Shown piece by piece: positions 18,101-26,314 of a stretch of DNA of 64,000 bases. The stretch is from JANQOH01 sp965243325 (GTDB lineage: Bacteria; Pseudomonadota; Alphaproteobacteria; UBA7887): positions 1,054,001 through 1,118,000 of the forward strand of contig CBDEUQ010000003.1 in NCBI GenBank assembly GCA_965243325.1, given 5' to 3'. Position numbers and translations under genes: made by a program. Within the stretch, counting starts at the first letter, position 1, and each line of letters starts with the position of its first letter. The notes beneath the pieces are model-generated. The model searched no databases. It was not told the DNA's origin and saw nothing but the letters and a program-made list of their open reading frames with translations.

Positions 18101-18136
18101 TGACCAGTCTGACCAGTCTGACCAGTCTGACCAGTT
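18101..18136. repeat. Four tandem 9-bp repeats just upstream of the antitoxin gene
   Basis: The unit TGACCAGTC occurs at 18101, 18110 and 18119, with a last variant TGACCAGTT at 18128, ending 11 bp before the antitoxin start codon. Its position suggests either an iterated operator for the Phd-type antitoxin or a slippage-prone element altering promoter spacing. Confidence 0.8.
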
Positions 18137-18147
18137 AGACCGCGGCC

Positions 18148-18426
18148 ATGGCGCTCGAGTACTCGATCCACGAAGCGAAGGCGCGTTTTTCCGAGGTCAT
18201 CCGGCACGTACGCGCGGGCCGGACCGTCACCGTCCGCTACCGGGGGGAGCCGGTGGCGGAGATACGCCCGATCGAACGGCAGCCGGCGCCGACGCTCGAC
18301 GAGCGGCTCGGCGACCTCGAACGCGACGGCGTCCTGATCCGCCCGGCGCGTCCCAGACAGGCGCTCGAACCGGTCGCCCGCCGGCGCGGCGCGTTGTCGC
18401 GGTTGCTCGCCGAACGCGGCGAATGA
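18148..18426 (+). CDS. Phd/YefM-family antitoxin
   Basis: A 92-residue type II antitoxin. The N-terminal half matches the Phd/YefM fold (YSIHEAKARFSEVIRHVRAG, then TVTVRYRGEPVAEIRPI), which forms a DNA-binding dimer. The Arg-rich C-terminal half would wrap and neutralise a PIN toxin. It overlaps the following toxin frame by four bases (ATGA), the usual coupled arrangement. It is intact although its toxin partner carries a stop codon. Confidence 0.9.
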   Translation: MALEYSIHEAKARFSEVIRHVRAGRTVTVRYRGEPVAEIRPIERQPAPTLDERLGDLERDGVLIRPARPRQALEPVARRRGALSRLLAERGE

Positions 18427-18824
18427 GCGTCGCGTAGGTCGACACCTCGGCGCTCGCGGCCATCGCCTTCGACGAACCCGGTGCGGCGGCATACGCGCAC
18501 CGGCTGGACGGATTCTCCCGCCTCATCTCTTCCAACCTGCTCGAAGCCGAGTTGCGGGCGGCGTGCGCGCGCGAGGATCTGCTGTTCCGAGAGAGCGCGA
18601 TCGCCGGGATCGAATGGATCCTGCCGGACAGGACGCTCGCTCGCGAATTCGCGGCCGTGCTCGGCGCGGGGGCGCTGCGCGGCGCCGACCTGTGGCATGT
18701 CGCGGCGGCCCTCTACGTCGCCCCGCGGCCGGCCGGCCTCGCGTTCGCCACGCTGGACGCCCGGCAGGCCGCCGTCGCCTCGGCGTTGGGCTTTCCCCTT
18801 CCGTGGGAGTCGGGCGAGGCGTGA
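18423..18824 (+). pseudogene. VapC-type PIN-domain toxin with an early nonsense codon
   Basis: The frame starts ATG at 18423 (MSVA) and meets TAG at 18435-18437. Thereafter 128 residues of an otherwise intact PIN domain follow: VDTSALAAIAFDEPGA with the first catalytic Asp, SNLLEAEL with the Glu, GADLWHVAAAL and FATLDARQAAVA with the later Asps. PIN toxins normally have Tyr or a hydrophobic residue just before VDTSAL, so one base change (TAC/TAT to TAG) explains the stop. Reinitiation at a downstream TTG (18552) would lose the first catalytic residues. The toxin is thus probably inactive; a sequencing error cannot be excluded. Confidence 0.82.
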
Positions 18825-18849
18825 ACGGCCGTTCGGCCCGCCGTCCCGC

Positions 18850-19041
18850 TCAGTCTGAGCGCGCTCCCGGGAAGCCGGCCTCGATCCACCGGATGCCGCC
18901 CATGCGGGCCGGCGGGTTGACGCACGCGGCGGGGTAGCGGCGCACCTTTTCGACGACGTTGCGGCGGCACTCCACACAGCGGCGCGCGTGAACGACGACG
19001 CATCGGTCTCCGCCTGCTGCCCGAGCGAAGCCTCTCGTCAT
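18850..19041 (-). CDS. Small chimeric ORF ending in a duplicated binding-protein tail
   Basis: A 63-residue frame whose ATG overlaps the stop of the DUF4276 gene (ATGA). The first 28 residues (MTRGFARAAGGDRCVVVHAR, then a CVEC motif) are unrecognised. The last 34 (VEKVRRYPAACVNPPARM and on to EAGFPGARSD) are a diverged copy of the last 34 residues of the substrate-binding protein at 21185-22495. The DNA similarity covers about 115 bp (18850-18966) at roughly 88% by eye. It may be a functionless remnant of a duplicated or replaced paralogue rather than a true gene. Confidence 0.5.
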   Translation of the reverse strand: MTRGFARAAGGDRCVVVHARRCVECRRNVVEKVRRYPAACVNPPARMGGIRWIEAGFPGARSD

Positions 19042-19643
19042 GTCGCCTTCTCTCGCAACGTGTCGATCAGGCGCTCGGCGTGGGGCGACGCAGCGAGAAC
19101 CTTGGCGGGGTCGGTCCGCTCCAGGACGGCGAAGGAGTGACGCCCCTTGCCGTATTCGCCCTTCGAGCACCGGCGCGTAGCGTTTCTCAGCCCGCTGTGC
19201 ACATCGTCCTTCGCAACCTGCTCGACCTCTTCCCGGCGCGGGAGAGCGTTGCGGTTGAAGCCGCGTCCGAAGTACCCGGCGAGGCCGTCTGCGTCGGCGA
19301 GGAACCATGCCTCCATGCATTCAACCATCAGGTGGGCGTGTTCGTCCGCCGCCTCGCGGGGCTTTTCCCAGCCGTCGCGCCCCGCCAGATGCCGCCAGGG
19401 GCCGGCGCCGTCCGCCACGGGAGCTTCGCTGTCGACCAGCAGCACGACGAATTCCCCGGCTTTCCTCGCACCGAACGCGGTCCGGAACTTGTCGAAGGCG
19501 GTTTCCCTGCTGCCGCACGCGACGATACGCGGCATCCGTCCGGCAAGGCTCGCTTTCTCGAAGAAGGCGCTGAAGCCCTTGCGGCACCTCGTCCGCAAGT
19601 CCCGGCCGTCGCCTCCTCCCTCGACGTAGATCCTGACCTTCAC
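19038..19643 (-). CDS. DUF4276 family protein
   Basis: A 201-residue protein from a GTG at 19641-19643 (KVRIYVEGGGDGRDLRTRCR). The N-terminal VEGGGD, a central VVLLVDSEAPV with acidic residues, and MVECMEAWFLAD are typical of DUF4276, which has a TOPRIM-like nuclease character. Its start overlaps the stop of the AAA ATPase gene by four bases (GTGA), so the two are translationally coupled. ATPase-plus-TOPRIM-like pairs recall OLD/PARIS/Abi-type phage-defence modules. Defence is an inference from this pairing. Confidence 0.85.
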   Translation of the reverse strand: MKVRIYVEGGGDGRDLRTRCRKGFSAFFEKASLAGRMPRIVACGSRETAFDKFRTAFGARKAGEFVVLLVDSEAPVADGAGPWRHLAGRDGWEKPREAADEHAHLMVECMEAWFLADADGLAGYFGRGFNRNALPRREEVEQVAKDDVHSGLRNATRRCSKGEYGKGRHSFAVLERTDPAKVLAASPHAERLIDTLREKAT

Positions 19644-20830
19644 CAGCGGGTCCCCCCGATCTCGCCGGAGGTCCACAGCTCGCCGAGCCGGTACTTCTCG
19701 AGCCAGTGGGCGAGGTCGTCTCCGTTCAAACGCCTGAGCGTCGTCTGACCGTTCTCCTTCTCGCAGACGACGATGCTCTCGGGCGTCTCCGTCAGCGCGT
19801 CCACGAGCGCGTCCGAATGCGTGGTGACGACGATCTGGCACCGTGCGGAGGCGTCCCGAAGCAGGTCGGCGAGGCCCGGAAGAACGTCGGGATGCAGACC
19901 GAGCTCCGGTTCCTCGATACAGATCAGCGGCGGCATGGCGGGGTCGCACAAGACGGCGAGCAGGCACAGGTAGCGGAGAGTGCCGTCGGACAGCCGCGTG
20001 GCCGGAATCGGGAGGTTGCCCTCCTTGAGAAACACTTGAACGCTGCCGGCCTGGATCTGCACGTAGTAGTCGTCGATGCCGCGATACAGGTTTCGAAGCG
20101 CAGCGAGAAGTTTCTCCTTCGCCGCCGAATCGCCCTCAATGCGGTTCAGAACTAAGCCGAGGTTCCGACTGTCTTCCGCAAGCGAGCCGTTCGGGAGGTC
20201 GGCTTTCTGGGGCAACCGCGGCGGCGTGTTCCGGCCGAACGACCACTCGCGATAGAAGCGAATACGTTCGAGTCGATGGCCAAGCGACGTGAGTTCGGGA
20301 TACTGAAACGGATCCTTGAACTGCGACAGGATCGATCGGTCGGGTCTGATTTCCGCGCCAGGCGGCTCGCGTCGACCTTGCGTTCCATTTTCGTCGCGGT
20401 AGGCCAAGACGGTCTTGCTGTACCGACGCTCCAGGTAACGGTCCGTGCCGTCTTCCTCCTCTCCGGTTCGCGTAACGTCTCCGATTTCCTCAATGATTTC
20501 GACCTCTCCGAACAAAGACGGGCCGAACGCGAGAGAATAGCGAAGCGGTCGGTCGCCATGGCCGACGAAGGGGTGTCCCACGACCACTTCCACGCGCCCA
20601 CACGCCATGGGGGGCTCGCCGCGCCAGATCCAGTTCTCGGCCCCGCCTCCTTCGCGTATCGGCGCCGTGACGTCGTTCGGTGCTGCCCGCAGCAGGCCGA
20701 TCGCTTCGATGACATTCGATTTACCCGACCCGTTGGGACCGATCAGGACGTTGAGAGGCAGGAGCTCGAGCTCCTGGGCGTCGGGCCCGAACGAAAGTAT
20801 GTTTTCGAGCTTGATGCGGTGCATGAACAT
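19640..20830 (-). CDS. AAA-family (SMC/RecF-like) ATPase
   Basis: A 396-residue ATPase starting MFMHRIKLENILSFGPDA. The Walker A is GPNGSGKSN at residues 31-39, the signature segment is near PATRLSDGTLRYLCLLAV, and the Walker B is LICIEEPELGLHPD, followed by TTHSDALVDAL with the switch His. This is the AAA_21/RecF-like layout with the inserted region that separates the two ATPase halves. It forms a two-gene operon with DUF4276. Likely a sensor or regulator of the partner's nuclease-like activity; the target is unknown. Confidence 0.9.
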   Translation of the reverse strand: MFMHRIKLENILSFGPDAQELELLPLNVLIGPNGSGKSNVIEAIGLLRAAPNDVTAPIREGGGAENWIWRGEPPMACGRVEVVVGHPFVGHGDRPLRYSLAFGPSLFGEVEIIEEIGDVTRTGEEEDGTDRYLERRYSKTVLAYRDENGTQGRREPPGAEIRPDRSILSQFKDPFQYPELTSLGHRLERIRFYREWSFGRNTPPRLPQKADLPNGSLAEDSRNLGLVLNRIEGDSAAKEKLLAALRNLYRGIDDYYVQIQAGSVQVFLKEGNLPIPATRLSDGTLRYLCLLAVLCDPAMPPLICIEEPELGLHPDVLPGLADLLRDASARCQIVVTTHSDALVDALTETPESIVVCEKENGQTTLRRLNGDDLAHWLEKYRLGELWTSGEIGGTRW

Positions 20831-21184
20831 CGCGTGACTCCTGGCGGACGGCGGCGAGTCCCCGCGCGGGCGGCGGCCCGCAGGCCAAGAGTACCGCGTC
20901 TTGCCTCCGTGCCACCAACGCCCCGCCGCGCAGCGGCCTGCCTGTTCGAAACCGCGGAGTCCCTGCCGCCGCCGTTCGCGTCCACCCGTCTTCGCCTTTG
21001 CGCACCGGCTCTTCGACGAGCGGGCCGGCTCGGCAAGCCGGCGCCGACGGCGCGGCATATCCCGCCCCGCGTCTCCCCCGCGCGGCGGAGGAAGACCGGG
21101 TCGCCATCCGGGGACGGACGGCGCCTTACCTCACCGAGCCCCGATCGAGCTTTCCCGTGAACGGCCGCGGCGGCGCCGTGCCGC
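20831..21184. other. Gene-free interval upstream of the AAA ATPase
   Basis: About 350 bases between the AAA ATPase start and the binding-protein stop. Open frames here are arginine-rich and without a recognisable domain. It should contain the promoter of the ATPase-DUF4276 operon, but no clear -35/-10 pair is visible. Confidence 0.5.
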
Positions 21185-22495
21185 TCAGTCGCACACGGCT
21201 CCCGGGAAGCCGGCCTCGATCCACGGAATGCCGTCCATGTGGGCCGGCGGGTTGACGCACTCGGCGGGGTAGTGGCGCACGTTCTCGACGGTGATGCGGC
21301 CGAGGTCCTCGTCCCAGCGGGTGAGGCCGATGGCGTTGGCCTGAATCCCCTGATGGCCGTCGGCGAGCGCCATCCTGACCGGCCCCGAGGGGCTGTCCCA
21401 CTCGAGCCCGGCGAAGGCGGCGATCACCTGCTCCTCGTCCGGGAAGCCGCCGGCAAGGGCGGCCGCGGTGTCGTAGGCCTTCTTGAGGCCGAGGAGCGCC
21501 ATGGTGAACTTGTAGACCGGGTGGCTCGCCGGGGCGTCGTAGCGCTCGGCGTAGCCGGCGCGCAGCCAGCGGTTGAGCACGCTGTCGGGCGCGAAGTCGC
21601 CGTGCGGCCCGCGGGCGCCGATCACCGTGCCGTCCGGCAGCCGGTCGCCGATGCGCGGGAGAATATGCTCGCCCGCGCTCAGCACCACCCTGGAACGCTC
21701 GAACAGGCCGCGCCCCGCGCCCTGGTTGATGAGCGCCTCAAGGTCGGCGCCCCAGAAGCTCGTGTGGATGATGTCGGGCCGCCGCGCCAGCAGGGTCGAA
21801 ATCTCGGCCCCGAACTGGCCCGCGAAGAGCTTGGGGAACTGCGCGTCGACGATCTCCACCTCGTCGTTGAGCGTCTCCATGGAGGCGACGAAGTCGTTCC
21901 ACGAATCCTGCCCCCAGGCGTAGTTCTGGTTGAGCCCGGCGACGGTCCTCAGGTCGGGGAACATCTCGGCCAGGTAGCGGGCGGCGGCGACGTTGTCCAT
22001 GACCGCGTGCGGGCCGGTGCGGAAGACGTAGTGGTAGCTCGCCTCCTCGAACACGCGCGGCGTGCCGCAGTCGACAAGAACGGTGAGAACCCTGAGCTCC
22101 TCGGCGGTCTGCGGGATGGCCAGACAGTCGCCGCTCGAGATGTAGCCCATCACCACGTCGACGCCGCGCCGCTGCACGAGGTTGCGCAGCTCCGCCACCT
22201 GCTTCACCGCGCCGCCCGCCTCGTCGACGTAGACGGGAACGATCCGCGCGCCGGCGAGGCCGACGCTGTCGAACGGCGCCGGCACGGCGCCGGCGTTTAT
22301 GGCGTCGATCGTGTATTCGGCGCCGTTGCGCGCCGGGATGCCGAAGTGCACCGCCGCCGGCCCCGAGAGGAAGCTGACGATGGCGACGGTCAACTCGCGA
22401 CCGTCCTCGGCCGCGGCCGCGCCGGGCAGCGCCGCCGCCAGTATCGCGAACGCCGCCACAGCCGGCGTTCTCCGCACGGTCTTCCAGGCAATCAT
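21185..22495 (-). CDS. Periplasmic substrate-binding protein (branched-chain amino-acid/urea type)
   Basis: A 436-residue Peripla_BP_6-type binding protein with a signal peptide (residues 1-30, cleavage after AAA). The start has a strong GAAGGAGA ribosome-binding site. Typical features are VAIVSFLSGPAAVHFGIPAR near the mature N-terminus, then VQRRGVDVVMGYISSGDCLA and LNQNYAWGQDSW. No permease or ATPase genes are nearby. It lies divergent from a PQQ alcohol dehydrogenase; such stand-alone binding proteins commonly accompany PQQ dehydrogenase clusters. Ligand unknown. Its C-terminal tail is duplicated at 18850-18966. Confidence 0.9.
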   Translation of the reverse strand: MIAWKTVRRTPAVAAFAILAAALPGAAAAEDGRELTVAIVSFLSGPAAVHFGIPARNGAEYTIDAINAGAVPAPFDSVGLAGARIVPVYVDEAGGAVKQVAELRNLVQRRGVDVVMGYISSGDCLAIPQTAEELRVLTVLVDCGTPRVFEEASYHYVFRTGPHAVMDNVAAARYLAEMFPDLRTVAGLNQNYAWGQDSWNDFVASMETLNDEVEIVDAQFPKLFAGQFGAEISTLLARRPDIIHTSFWGADLEALINQGAGRGLFERSRVVLSAGEHILPRIGDRLPDGTVIGARGPHGDFAPDSVLNRWLRAGYAERYDAPASHPVYKFTMALLGLKKAYDTAAALAGGFPDEEQVIAAFAGLEWDSPSGPVRMALADGHQGIQANAIGLTRWDEDLGRITVENVRHYPAECVNPPAHMDGIPWIEAGFPGAVCD

Positions 22496-22688
22496 TCCTC
22501 GTCTCCTTCCATGTCCGGCGCCGGCCGGTCCGACCAGGCGACACGGCCGGGCAGCACATGCGGCGCGCGCGTCCCGCCGCGAACGATCGGCTCGCCCATC
22601 GTGCCGCCCTCTCCGTCGCGTCCGGCACCATAGCGCCCGCGAGGGCGCGGCGGAACACGGTCCTCGCGGGCGCGGCGAGCATGACGCC

Positions 22689-22837
22689 TGATCACGCGCG
22701 CGCAGCCGTCGATATGTCGTCGTGGGGCTGCATGCGCCCAGCAACCGCCTGACCGCGCGTGCGCAGCCGTGGATATGTCGTCGTGGGGTTGCAGGCGCCC
22801 AGGAACCGCTTGACCGCGCGCGCGCAGCCGTGGAATA
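22689..22837. repeat. 61-bp tandem direct repeat, about 2.4 copies, in the divergent promoter region
   Basis: Copies begin at 22689, 22750 and 22811 (TGATC or TGACC followed by a GCGC-rich run and GCGCAGCCGT). Each of the first two contains ATATGTCGTCGTGGGG. The third copy diverges after about 27 bp. The array lies between the start codons of the binding protein (22495) and the PQQ dehydrogenase (22914), so it probably contains iterated regulatory sites or affects promoter spacing. Confidence 0.85.
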
Positions 22838-22913
22838 TCGGCCGCCGTTCCGCTTCCGGCGGGCGAGCACCGACTCTTCAGTAGAATCAGGAAAAGGGGG
22901 CGTGGGTAATACG

Positions 22914-24719
22914 ATGCGGAACCACGCGAAACGAACAGGGTTCATCGCCGGTCTGGCGGGCGCCGCACTCTTCGCGGCCGCGGCCGCCGGCGACGTGACC
23001 CACGAACGTCTCGTCAACAGCGAGGCGGAGCCGGAGAACTGGATCAACCACCACGGCAACTACGAGTCGCATCGCTTCTCGAGCCTGGACCAGATCAACC
23101 GCGACAACGTGCACGACCTCAGGGTCGCGTTCACGTGGGCGATGGGCGATACGCAGGGCGGCGGCGACGAGCTGATCGTCTGGCCGTTCTCCGGACTCGA
23201 GGGAACGCCGCTCGCCGAGGACGGCTTCCTCTATCTCACCACCGGCTGGGGCGTCGTCACCAAGCTCGACGTGCGCAGCGGCGGACCGCGGATGGTCTGG
23301 AAGTACGATCCGAAGGCCGACCGCGACTACGCGCCGACGGTGACGTGCTGCGGCATCAACAACCGCGGCGCCGCGCTGTACGGCGACCTCGTGATCTCCC
23401 CGGTGATCGACGGCCGGCTGATCGGGCTCGACAAGCGCGACGGCAGCCTCGTGTGGGAGGCGCAGGTCTCCGATCCCGGCAACGCCGAGGTCATCACCGG
23501 CGCGCCGCTGATCGTCAAGGACACGGTGGTGACCGGCATGGCCGGCGCCGAGTTCGGCGTGCGCGGCTACCTCGAGGCTCGTGACGCGCGCACCGGCGAA
23601 TTCGTCTGGCGCACGTACATGATCCCCGGCGAGGGCGAACCGGGCAACGAGACGTGGAAGGACGACTACGGCGCCTGGAAGACGGGCGGCGCCACCACCT
23701 GGGTGACGGGCGCCTACGACCCCGACCTCAACCTCATCATCTGGGGCACCGCCAACCCGGGGCCGGACTGGGACAACGCCTACCGTCCCGGCGACAACCT
23801 GTGGTCCGACAGCTCGGTCGCGCTCGACGCCGACACGGGCGAGTTCAAGTGGGGCTTCCAGCACACGCCGAACGACCCCTACGACTTCGACTCGATCGCC
23901 GAGCACACGCTGGTCGACGGCATGATCAACGGCCAGTTCGTTCAGGCCGTGCTGCACGCCAACCGCAACGGCTTCGCCTACGCGCTCGACCGCACCAACG
24001 GCAAGTTCATCTGGGGCACCCAGTTCGTCAAGCGCCTGAACTGGACCGACGGCCTCGACGAGAACGGCCGCCCGGTGTCCTACAACCCGGACGTGGACGT
24101 GCAGACGTACAACCCGGGCACCGCCGCGGCGCGCGGCAACGCCACCGAGGGGCGCGGCGAGATCGAGGGCTTCGTCTGCCCCGCGCACACCGGCGGCAAG
24201 AACTGGCCCCCGACGGCGTACAACCCGCACACCAACCTGTACTACATCCCGGTGATCGAGAGCTGCAACAAGGCGTTCGCCGAAGTGACGATTCCCGGCA
24301 TGCACAAGCCGCGCGATCTGTTCCTCGGCGGCGCGCCGTTCTTCGACTTCTCGGGCGAGCACGGCCGCATCACCGGCAGCGTGACGGCGATCAACGTCGC
24401 CACCGGCATGGTGGTCGGCAAGTACGAGACCACCTTCCCGCTGCTCGGCGGCATGCTGACCACGGGCGGCGGCCTCGTCTTCACCGGCCTTGCCGAGGGC
24501 GAGGTGATCGCACTCGACGCGGTGACGCTGGAGGAGCTGTGGCGCTTCGAGACCGGCTCGGCGATCAACGCGCCGCCGATGACCTTCTCAGTCAACGGCA
24601 AGCAGTACATCGCCATCGAAGTGGGCCTCGGCGGCGCCTGGCCGCAGTGGTTCACCGACTCGACGCCGGAGCTCAAGACCGCGGTGCCGAGCAACGTCCT
24701 CTACGTCTTCTCGCTGTAG
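22914..24719 (+). CDS. PQQ-dependent alcohol dehydrogenase (quinoprotein), lanthanide-type signature
   Basis: A 601-residue periplasmic quinoprotein with a signal peptide (residues 1-26) and the eight-bladed propeller fold. It oxidises primary alcohols and passes electrons to a cytochrome c. The vicinal cysteine pair that packs on PQQ is C145-C146 (TVTCCGINN). The catalytic Asp is D324 in DPYDFDSI, and a second Asp, D326, sits two residues later, the position that marks lanthanide-dependent XoxF/ExaF-type enzymes. GTANPGP provides the conserved metal-binding Asn. A terminator and a cytochrome c gene follow immediately. Substrate is unknown. Confidence 0.92.
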   Translation: MRNHAKRTGFIAGLAGAALFAAAAAGDVTHERLVNSEAEPENWINHHGNYESHRFSSLDQINRDNVHDLRVAFTWAMGDTQGGGDELIVWPFSGLEGTPLAEDGFLYLTTGWGVVTKLDVRSGGPRMVWKYDPKADRDYAPTVTCCGINNRGAALYGDLVISPVIDGRLIGLDKRDGSLVWEAQVSDPGNAEVITGAPLIVKDTVVTGMAGAEFGVRGYLEARDARTGEFVWRTYMIPGEGEPGNETWKDDYGAWKTGGATTWVTGAYDPDLNLIIWGTANPGPDWDNAYRPGDNLWSDSSVALDADTGEFKWGFQHTPNDPYDFDSIAEHTLVDGMINGQFVQAVLHANRNGFAYALDRTNGKFIWGTQFVKRLNWTDGLDENGRPVSYNPDVDVQTYNPGTAAARGNATEGRGEIEGFVCPAHTGGKNWPPTAYNPHTNLYYIPVIESCNKAFAEVTIPGMHKPRDLFLGGAPFFDFSGEHGRITGSVTAINVATGMVVGKYETTFPLLGGMLTTGGGLVFTGLAEGEVIALDAVTLEELWRFETGSAINAPPMTFSVNGKQYIAIEVGLGGAWPQWFTDSTPELKTAVPSNVLYVFSL

Positions 24720-24748
24720 ACTCCGCGGGACCGACAAGGACGGTAACG

Positions 24749-24786
24749 GGGGGGAGCGGACCGGCGGTCCGCTCCCCCTCCTCTTT
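24749..24786 (+). terminator. Strong hairpin terminator after PQQ dehydrogenase 1
   Basis: A 12-bp perfect stem GGGGAGCGGACC (24751-24762) and GGTCCGCTCCCC (24766-24777) with a 3-nt loop GGC, followed by a pyrimidine-rich CTCCTCTTT tract. It begins about 30 bp after the stop codon. It may attenuate rather than fully separate transcription of the cytochrome gene starting at 24812. Confidence 0.75.
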
Positions 24787-24811
24787 ACCCATCCACCCTC
24801 CGGCGGACCCC

Positions 24812-25207
24812 ATGACGACACGACGCGAAACCTCAAGCCGCGCCGCATTCCTGTTCGGCGCCGTATCGGTGCTGTTGGGCGCGGCCCTCGCCGGCCCGCC
24901 GGCGGCGGCCCAGGACGTGCCGCGGCGCGACGTCGCCGAGACGTTCGGCCTGTGCACGAGCTGCCACAAGGCCGACGGCCGGGGCGGACCCGGCTACGGC
25001 GGCTACGCCGCGAACCTCAGGACCACGCCGCTGACGGCCGAGGAGATTGTCCAGGTCCTGACCGACGGCCGCCAGGATCGCGGGATGCCACCGTTCAGCG
25101 AACTCCTCGAGCCGGGGGAGATGGCCGATCTGGCGACTTACATCCTCGTCGAGCTGCGCGACGAGCCCGAGGCGGAGGGCGAGGCCGCCGCCGACGCCGC
25201 CGAGTAG
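24812..25207 (+). CDS. Periplasmic cytochrome c, probable electron acceptor of PQQ dehydrogenase 1
   Basis: A 131-residue class I-type cytochrome c with a signal peptide (hydrophobic residues 12-33, cleavage after AAA). The haem-binding motif CTSCHK is near residue 49 and the likely axial Met is in DRGMPPFSE. The C-terminal tail is acidic and low-complexity (EPEAEGEAAADAAE). Gene order right behind the quinoprotein suggests it takes electrons from PQQ. Confidence 0.9.
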   Translation: MTTRRETSSRAAFLFGAVSVLLGAALAGPPAAAQDVPRRDVAETFGLCTSCHKADGRGGPGYGGYAANLRTTPLTAEEIVQVLTDGRQDRGMPPFSELLEPGEMADLATYILVELRDEPEAEGEAAADAAE

Positions 25208-25218
25208 GCGCCGGGCGG

Positions 25219-25629
25219 CTACTCCGCCGCCGGCTGCGCCGCGGCGAGCTGGTCGGCGGTCATTTTCTTCTCCAGGCGACGGCGCCACGCCTCCAGATAA
25301 TCTTCGCCGGCGGCGATGGCCTCGCTCAGCCAGCGATGCGCCTGGACGTAGTCGCTGTGCGTGCCCTCGCCCATCTGCACGTAGACCATCTTGAGCAGCA
25401 TTCGGCCGCCGCGGTAGCCGGCGTCGCGCGCCTTCTGCGCCCAGACGAAGGCCTCGCCGAGGTCGCCGCTCTCGCGCCCGGCGTGGTAGGCCTCGCGGCC
25501 GACCATGTACATGGCCATGGGGTCGCCGTTCTCGGCCTTGCACAGGTTGCCCTCGGGCCCCTGCGGGCACGCGGCCTCCGCCGCACCCGCGACGACGAAC
25601 GCAAGAACCCCGAACCAAACCGCCTTCAT
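25219..25629 (-). CDS. Small exported Sel1/TPR-like repeat protein
   Basis: About 136 residues with a signal peptide (MKAVWFGVLAFVVAGAAEAA). The mature part has Sel1-like helical repeats: GDPMAMYMVGREAYHAG, then LGEAFVWAQKARDAGYRGG, then YVQAHRWLSEAIAAGEDYLE. A second ATG one codon upstream (25632) is equally possible. Sel1 proteins are scaffolds for protein interactions; the partner is unknown. The gene is convergent with the cytochrome c gene, 11 bp apart. Confidence 0.8.
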   Translation of the reverse strand: MKAVWFGVLAFVVAGAAEAACPQGPEGNLCKAENGDPMAMYMVGREAYHAGRESGDLGEAFVWAQKARDAGYRGGRMLLKMVYVQMGEGTHSDYVQAHRWLSEAIAAGEDYLEAWRRRLEKKMTADQLAAAQPAAE

Positions 25630-25720
25630 CATTCCCGCCCTCGCTTCCGGTCTTCGTACCGGCGCCATTATCTCCGCCGGCGCGGCGCGGTCAAACGGCC
25701 CGGCGAAACACCGCCGCGCG

Positions 25721-26314
25721 TCACGGCTTGCGGGCGACGACGTGGAACAGGTGCCAGCGCTTCAAGGCGCCGCGCGGGGTGATCGATTCGGTCTCCTCTT
25801 CCTCGAGCATCTCGACCTCGAGCGGCGCCAGCAGCGCCTCGACCTCGGCGCGCGAGTGGAACGTCATCGTCGCGTCCCCGGCCCAGGCGTCACGGCGGCC
25901 GAAAAGCTGGCACGCCACGCGCCCGCCGGAAACCAGCGAGGCGAGCGCGCGCGGCCAGAGGGCGGCGAAGCGGGCGGGCGGCACCAGCGGCAGCGCGAAG
26001 CTCGAGTTGACCAGCGCGCACGCCGTCCAGCGCGCCGCCTCGAAGCGCGCGACGCGCGTGTCCAGCGCCGCGCCGGCGGGCAGATCGCGGCGGCCGCGAA
26101 GCCCGGCAACCGCCTCCGCCTCGGCGTCGATGGCGAGCACCCGCCAGCCGCGCGCCAGCATGGCGACGGTGTCGCGGCCGGTGCCGCAGCCGAGGTCGAC
26201 GGCACGGCGCCGCGCCGGCGGCGCGGCGTCGAAGCGGTCGAGCGCGAAGGCGAGGGTGCGCCGCGGCGGACCGGTGCCGGTCTTTTCGTAGTACTCCCGC
26301 CAGGCGCCGCTCAC
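25721..26314 (-). CDS. Class I SAM-dependent methyltransferase
   Basis: A 197-residue methyltransferase from a GTG at 26312-26314 that overlaps the upstream stop (GTGA). Motif I is AVDLGCGTGRDTVAML near residue 45, and the acidic end of strand 2 is VLAIDAEAEAV. The C-terminal part (ETESITPRGALKRWHLFHVV) resembles TehB/small-molecule methyltransferases. It is coupled to the PhyH gene, so it may act on the same small metabolite. Substrate unknown. Confidence 0.87.
   Translation of the reverse strand: MSGAWREYYEKTGTGPPRRTLAFALDRFDAAPPARRRAVDLGCGTGRDTVAMLARGWRVLAIDAEAEAVAGLRGRRDLPAGAALDTRVARFEAARWTACALVNSSFALPLVPPARFAALWPRALASLVSGGRVACQLFGRRDAWAGDATMTFHSRAEVEALLAPLEVEMLEEEETESITPRGALKRWHLFHVVARKP

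Noticed and set aside
18552..18824. Functional short PIN toxin starting at the TTG at 18552
   Set aside because: It would lack the first catalytic Asp and Glu and has no convincing ribosome-binding site.
20276..21160. 294-residue plus-strand open frame
   Set aside because: Antisense to the AAA ATPase with no recognisable domain.
22689..22837. Tandem 61-bp repeat as a second CRISPR array
   Set aside because: The whole 61-bp unit is repeated with no unique spacers and no similarity to the CRISPR repeat.
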